The notes below the pieces were generated by a model. It was not told the origin of the DNA, did no database searches, and worked only from the letters and a program-made list of their open reading frames with translations. The position numbers and the translations under genes were made by a program. Below, one piece after another: positions 59,471-64,000 of a stretch of 64,000 bases of DNA. Source of the stretch: Salticus scenicus (Eukaryota > Arthropoda > Arachnida > Araneae > Salticidae); contig OZ005656.1 of NCBI GenBank assembly GCA_963930645.1, forward strand, positions 273,308,195 through 273,372,194, read 5' to 3'. Position 1 is the first letter of the stretch, and every line of letters begins with the position of its first letter.

Positions 59471-59550
59471 TAATTTATTTTTATATTTTTGTTTTATACA
59501 CAGCAAATGCATTTTATATGAATATTTTTTACTTTATATCCACATTCACA
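59471..59550. repeat. Candidate gene-conversion tract between neighbouring monomers
   Basis: At the fixed 42104-bp offset the homologue of this stretch is 17367-17446. Flanks match the homologue (AATAAATACCAG before, AAATCTAAAGCATAAAAC after). Inside, four linked markers match the next monomer instead (near 59680-59770): TAATAATTTA for TAACATTTTA, GTTTTATAC for GTATTTTAC, ACACAGC for ACACACA, and CACATTTTA for CACTTTTTA. Length is unchanged, so replacement without insertion is the likely event. Confidence 0.65.
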
Positions 59551-60147
59551 TTTTATTTCATTTGAAATCTAAAGCATAAAACTTTTATTATTTTCATAAG
59601 GGATACGTAGTATTTCATTTTATTTCATTATTCCATTCATTTATTTCATGAATACCAGATATCTATTTCAAATTTTAATAATAATTTATTTTTATATTTT
59701 TGTTTTATACACAGCAAATGCATTTTATATGAATATTTTTTACTTTATATCCACATTCACATTTTATTTCATTTGAAATCTAATGCATCAAACTCTTATT
59801 ATTTTCATATGGGATATGTGGTATTTCATTTTATTTTATTATTCCATTCATTTATTTCATGAATACCAGATATCTATTTCAAATTTAAAAAATATTTTTT
59901 TTATACTTTTATAATTTACACAGCAAATGAATTTTAAATGAATATATTTTTACTGTATATCCACATTCACTTTTTACTTCATTTGAAATCTGATTCGTAA
60001 AACTTTTATTATTATCATAAACAATATGTAGCATTTCACTTTATTTCATTTTTCCAGTCTTTTATTTAATGAATACCTGATATATAATTCGAATTACTAC
60101 TAATCTACTTTTATATTTTTGTAATTTATACAGCAATTGCATTTTAT

Positions 60148-61596
60148 AAGAATATTTTTTACTTCATATCCACATTCACTTTTTACTTCATTTGAAATCT
60201 AATAAATAAAACTTTTATTATTTTCATAAACAATATGTAACATTTCATTTTATTTCATTATTCCAGTCATTTATTTAATGAATACCAGATATCTATTTCA
60301 AATTTTAATAATAATTTATCTTTATATTTTTGTAATTTATACAGCAAATTCATTTTATAAGAATATTTTTTACTTGATATCCACATTCACTTTTTACTTC
60401 ATTTGAAATCTAATAAATAAAACTTTTAATATTTTCATAAACAATATATAGCATTTCATTTTATTTCATTATTCCATTCATTTAGTTAATGAATACCAGA
60501 TATCTATTTCAAATTTTAATAATTAATAATTTTTATATTTTTGTAATTTACACAGCAAATGCATTATATAAAAATATTTTTTACTTTATATCCACATTCA
60601 CTTTTTATTTCATTTGAAATCGAATGCATAAAACTTTTATTATTTTCATAAGGGATATGTAGTATTTAATTTTATTTCATTATTCCATTCATTTATTTAA
60701 TGAATACCAGATATCTATTTCAAATTTTAATAATTTATTTTTATATTATGAATTTTTTTACGTTATATCCAATTTCACTTTTTACTTCATTTAAAATCTA
60801 ATACATAAAACTTTTATTATTTTCATAAACAATATGTAGCATTTCATTTTATTTCATTATTCCATTCTTTTATTTTATGAATACCAGATATCAGTTTCAA
60901 ATTTTAATAATAATTTATTTTTATATTTTTGTAATTTATACAGTAAATGCATTTTACAAAAATATTTTTTACTTCATATCCACATTAACTTTTTATTTCA
61001 TTTGAAATCTAATGCATTTTTTATTATTTTCATAAGGAATACGTAGTATTTCATTTTATTTCATTATTCCATTCATTTATTTTATGAATACCAGATATCT
61101 ATTTCAAACTTTAATAATAATTTATTTTTATATTTTTGTATTTTACGCAGCAAATGCATTTTATATTAATATTTTTTATTTTATATCCACATTCACTTTT
61201 TATTTCATTTGAAATCTAATGCTAAAAACTTTTATTATTTTCATAAGATATATGTAGTATTTCATTTTATTTCATTATTCCTTTCATTTATTTAATGAAT
61301 ACCAGATATCTATTTCAAATTTATAAAATATTTTATTTTTATATTTTTATAATTTACACAGCAAATGAATTTTAAATGAATATTTTATACTTTATATCCA
61401 CATTCACTTTTTATTTCATTTGAAATCTAATGCATAAAACATTTATTATTATCATAAACAATATGTAGCATTTCATTTTATTTCATTTTTCCAGTCTTTT
61501 ATTTAATGAATACCAGATATGTATTTCAAATTTTAATAATAAATTATTTTTAAATTTTTGTAATTTATACAAAAAATGCATTTTATAAGAATATTT
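60148..61596. repeat. 1,449-bp insertion relative to the 18.0-kb homologue
   Basis: The distance from TCGAAT to the CACGATATCT variant is 196 bp at 17985-18181 but 1645 bp at 60089-61734. Most of the extra DNA matches the extra units at 34.7-35.76 and 45.8-46.86 kb (distance there 1247 bp). About 400 bp more is unique to this copy and holds a shortened 177-bp monomer (60588-60764). Exact ends cannot be fixed because the flanking monomers are alike. Confidence 0.75.
60588..60764. repeat. Shortened 177-bp monomer unique to this copy
   Basis: ATATCC boxes lie 177 bp apart here. The unit reads TAATAATTTATTTTTATATT and then ATGAATTTTTTTACG, losing about 34 bp including the ACACAGCAAATGCAT box. 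I see no second copy in the window, so the deletion appears private to this stretch. Confidence 0.75.
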
Positions 61597-63420
61597 TTTA
61601 CTTCATATCCACATTCACTTTTTACTTCATTTGAAATCTAATAAATAAAACTTTTAATATTTTCATAAACAATATGTAGCATTTCATTTTATTTCATTAT
61701 TCCATTCATTTAGTTAATGAATACACGATATCTATTTCAAATTTTAATAATTAATAATTTTTATATTTTTCTAATTTACACTCCAAATGCATTTAGTTAA
61801 CGAATACCAGATACCTATTTCAAAATTTAATAATTGATAATTTTTATATGTTTGTAATTTGCACGCAAAATTATAAAAATATTTTTTACGTTATATCCAC
61901 TTTCACTTTTTATTTCATTTGAAATCTAATGCATAAAACTTTTATTATTTTCATAAGGGATACGTAGTATTTTATTTTATTTCATTATTCCATTCATTTA
62001 TTTAATAAATACCAGATATCTATTTCAAATTTTTATAACAATTTATTTTTGTATGTTTGTATTTTACACACAAAATGCATTTATATGAATATTTTTTACT
62101 TTATATCCACATTCACTTTTTATTTCATTTGAAATCTAAAGCATAAAACTTTTATTATTTTCATAAGGGTTACGTAGTATTTCATTTTATTTCATTATTC
62201 CATTCATTTATTTCATGAATACCAGATATCTATTTCAAATTTTAATAATAATTTATTTTTATATTTTTGTTTTTTACACAGCAAATGCATTTTATATGAA
62301 TATTTTAAACTTTATATCCACATTCACTTTTTATTTCATTTGAAATCTAATGCCTCAAACTCTTATTATTTTCATATGGGATATGTGGTATTTCATTTTA
62401 TTTTATTATTCCATAATGTATTTTAAATGAATATTTTTTTACTTTATATCCACATTCACTTTTTAATTCATTTGAATCTAATACATAAAACTTTTATTAT
62501 TTTCAAAAAAAAAAAAATGTAGTATTTCATTTTATTTCATTATTCCAGTCATTTATTTAATGGATTCCAGATATCCATTTCAAATTTTAATAATAATTTA
62601 TTTTTATATATTTGTAATTTACACACCAAATGCAATTTATATGAATATCTTTACTTTATATCCACATTAACTTTTTATTTCATTTGAAATCTAATGCATA
62701 AAACTTTTATTATTTTCATAAGTGTTACGTAGTATTTTATTTTATTTCATTATTCCAGTCATTTATTTCATGAATACCAGATATCTATTTCAAATTTTAA
62801 TAATAATTTATTTTTATATTTTTGTATTTTACACAGCAAATGCATTTTATAAGAATATTTTTTACTTCATATCCACATTCACTTTTTACTTCATTTGAAA
62901 TCTAATACATAAAACTTTTATTATTTTCATAAACAATATGTAGCATTTCATTTTATTTCATTATTCCAGTCACTTATTTAATGAAAACCAGATATCTGTT
63001 TCAAATTTTAATAATATTTTTTTTTTATATTTTTGTAATTTATACAGCAAATGCATTTTATAAGAATATTTTTTACTTCATATCCACATTCACTTTTTAC
63101 TTCATTTGAAATCTAATAAATAAAACTTTTAATATTTTCATAAAGAATACGTAGCATTTCATTTTATTTCATTATTCCATTGATTTAGTTAATGAATACC
63201 AGATATCTATTTCAAATTTTAATAATTAATATTTTTTATATTTTTGTAATTTACACAGCAGATGCATTATATAAAAATATTTTTTCTTTATATCCTTATT
63301 TACTTTTTACTTCATTTGAATCTAATACATAAAACTTTTATTATTTTCAAAAAAAAAAAAAATGTAGTATTTCATTTTATTTTATTATTCCAGTCATTTA
63401 TTTAATGAATACCAGATATC

Positions 63421-64000
63421 TATTTCAAATTTAAAAAGAAATTTAATTTTAGATTTTTATAATTTACACAGCAAATGAATTTTAAATGAATATTTTGTAC
63501 TTTATATCCACATTCATTTTTCTCTTCATTTGAAATCTAATACATAAAACTTTTATTATTTTCATAAACAAAATGTAGTATTTCATTTTATTTTATTATT
63601 CCAGTCATTTATTTATTGAATACCAGATATCTGTTTCAAATTTTAATAATAATTTATTTTTATATTTTTGTAATTTATACAGCAAATTCTATTTATAAGA
63701 ATATTTTTTACTTCATACCCGCATTTACTTTTTACTTCATTTGAAACCTAATACATAAAACTTTTATTATTTTCATAAACAATATGTAGCATTTCATTTA
63801 ATTTCATTATTCCATTCTTTTATTTTATGAATACCAGATATCTATTTCAAATTTTAATAATAATTTATTTTTATATTTTTGCATTTTACACAGCAAATGC
63901 ATGTTATATGAATAGTTTTTACTTTATATCCACATTCACTTTTTATTTCATTTGAATTGTAATGCAGAAAACTTTTATTATTTTCAGAAGGGATATGTAG
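63421..64000. repeat. Terminal segment of the 2.0-2.5 kb type
   Basis: After CAAATTT near 63430 the sequence changes from the 19.88-kb type to the TTTAAAAAGAAATTTAATTTTAG variant seen near 1977, 10788, 24270 and 37708. It then follows about 2.0-2.55 kb, including TACCCGCATTTAC and GAATTGTAATGCAG. The array continues past the window. Confidence 0.75.

Larger units (their letters stand above)
55901..63420. repeat. Distant repeat of 13.8-19.9 kb with a 1.45-kb insertion
   Basis: From about 55.9 kb the variants match 13.8 kb onward at a steady offset of 42104: the landmark at 15762 recurs at 57866, and the TCGAAT of the rare palindrome at 17985 recurs at 60089. From 61596 to 63420 the match continues with 18043-19878 at an offset near 43553, less 12 bp after a shorter poly-A. 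The similarity over this distance means the HOR order persists beyond adjacent copies or was copied as a block. Confidence 0.85.
1..64000. repeat. AT-rich satellite array of about 211-bp monomers filling the window
   Basis: The same unit recurs head to tail from the first to the last base, always in the same orientation. Successive occurrences of the box TATCCACATTCAC are mostly 208-218 bp apart, exactly 211 bp at 12920, 13131 and 13342. Monomers diverge by substitutions, small indels and homopolymer changes, but keep box order: TATCCACATTCAC, TTTCATTTGAAA, a CATAA-x-GTAG box, ATTCCATTCATTT, ACCAGATATCTATT, ACACAGCAAATGCAT. No stretch over 300 bases departs from this pattern, so there is no intergenic or genic DNA to annotate. 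Known context: arrays of nucleosome-sized AT-rich monomers with higher-order structure are typical of eukaryotic centromeric or pericentromeric heterochromatin; that location is inferred here, not shown. Confidence 0.97.

Noticed and set aside
1..64000. Organellar or very AT-rich bacterial or protist genome segment
   Set aside because: No coding, rRNA or tRNA sequence occurs in 64 kb, and a 211-bp tandem satellite with HOR structure fits nuclear heterochromatin better. The species itself cannot be decided from this sequence.

Overview
The whole window is one uninterrupted block of very AT-rich (roughly 85% A+T by eye) tandem satellite DNA. I see no protein-coding gene, RNA gene, transposon or unique-sequence island on either strand. 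The basic unit is a head-to-tail monomer of about 211 bp (for example 12920-13130 followed by 13131-13341), all in one orientation, giving about 300 units. Each unit carries the same ordered set of short, less AT-rich boxes: TATCCACATTCACTTTTTA, a TTTCATTTGAAA dyad, a variable CATAAGGGATACGTAG box, ATTCCATTCATTT, ACCAGATATCTATTTCAAAT and ACACAGCAAATGCATTT. This organisation indicates a eukaryotic nuclear genome assembled from long reads: a centromeric, pericentromeric or other heterochromatic array. The sequence does not let me name the species.

Over the monomer lies a higher-order repeat (HOR). Positions 1-8808 and 8809-18042 are two successive copies of a unit of about 8.8-9.2 kb (about 42 monomers), differing mainly by two single monomers absent from the first copy. 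Positions 18043-26199 are a mosaic in which blocks of that unit are joined in new orders. Positions 26491-37593 and 37594-48694 are a near-perfect 11.1-kb tandem duplication, the youngest large event. Positions 48695-52503 repeat the 20.0-26.2 kb mosaic minus about 2.4 kb. Positions 52504-55900 are another mosaic. Positions 55901-63420 repeat 13.8-19.9 kb about 42-43.5 kb downstream, with a 1.45-kb insertion. The last 0.58 kb changes again to the 2.0-2.5 kb type.

The interest lies in the array's evolution: monomer subtypes with linked diagnostic boxes, a module of about 80 bp that is duplicated in some subtypes and deleted in another, poly-A and poly-T tracts expanded at fixed positions, datable unequal-crossover junctions, and a plausible gene-conversion tract. 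Short open frames of about 70 codons recur because some monomers lack a stop in one frame; they are not genes.
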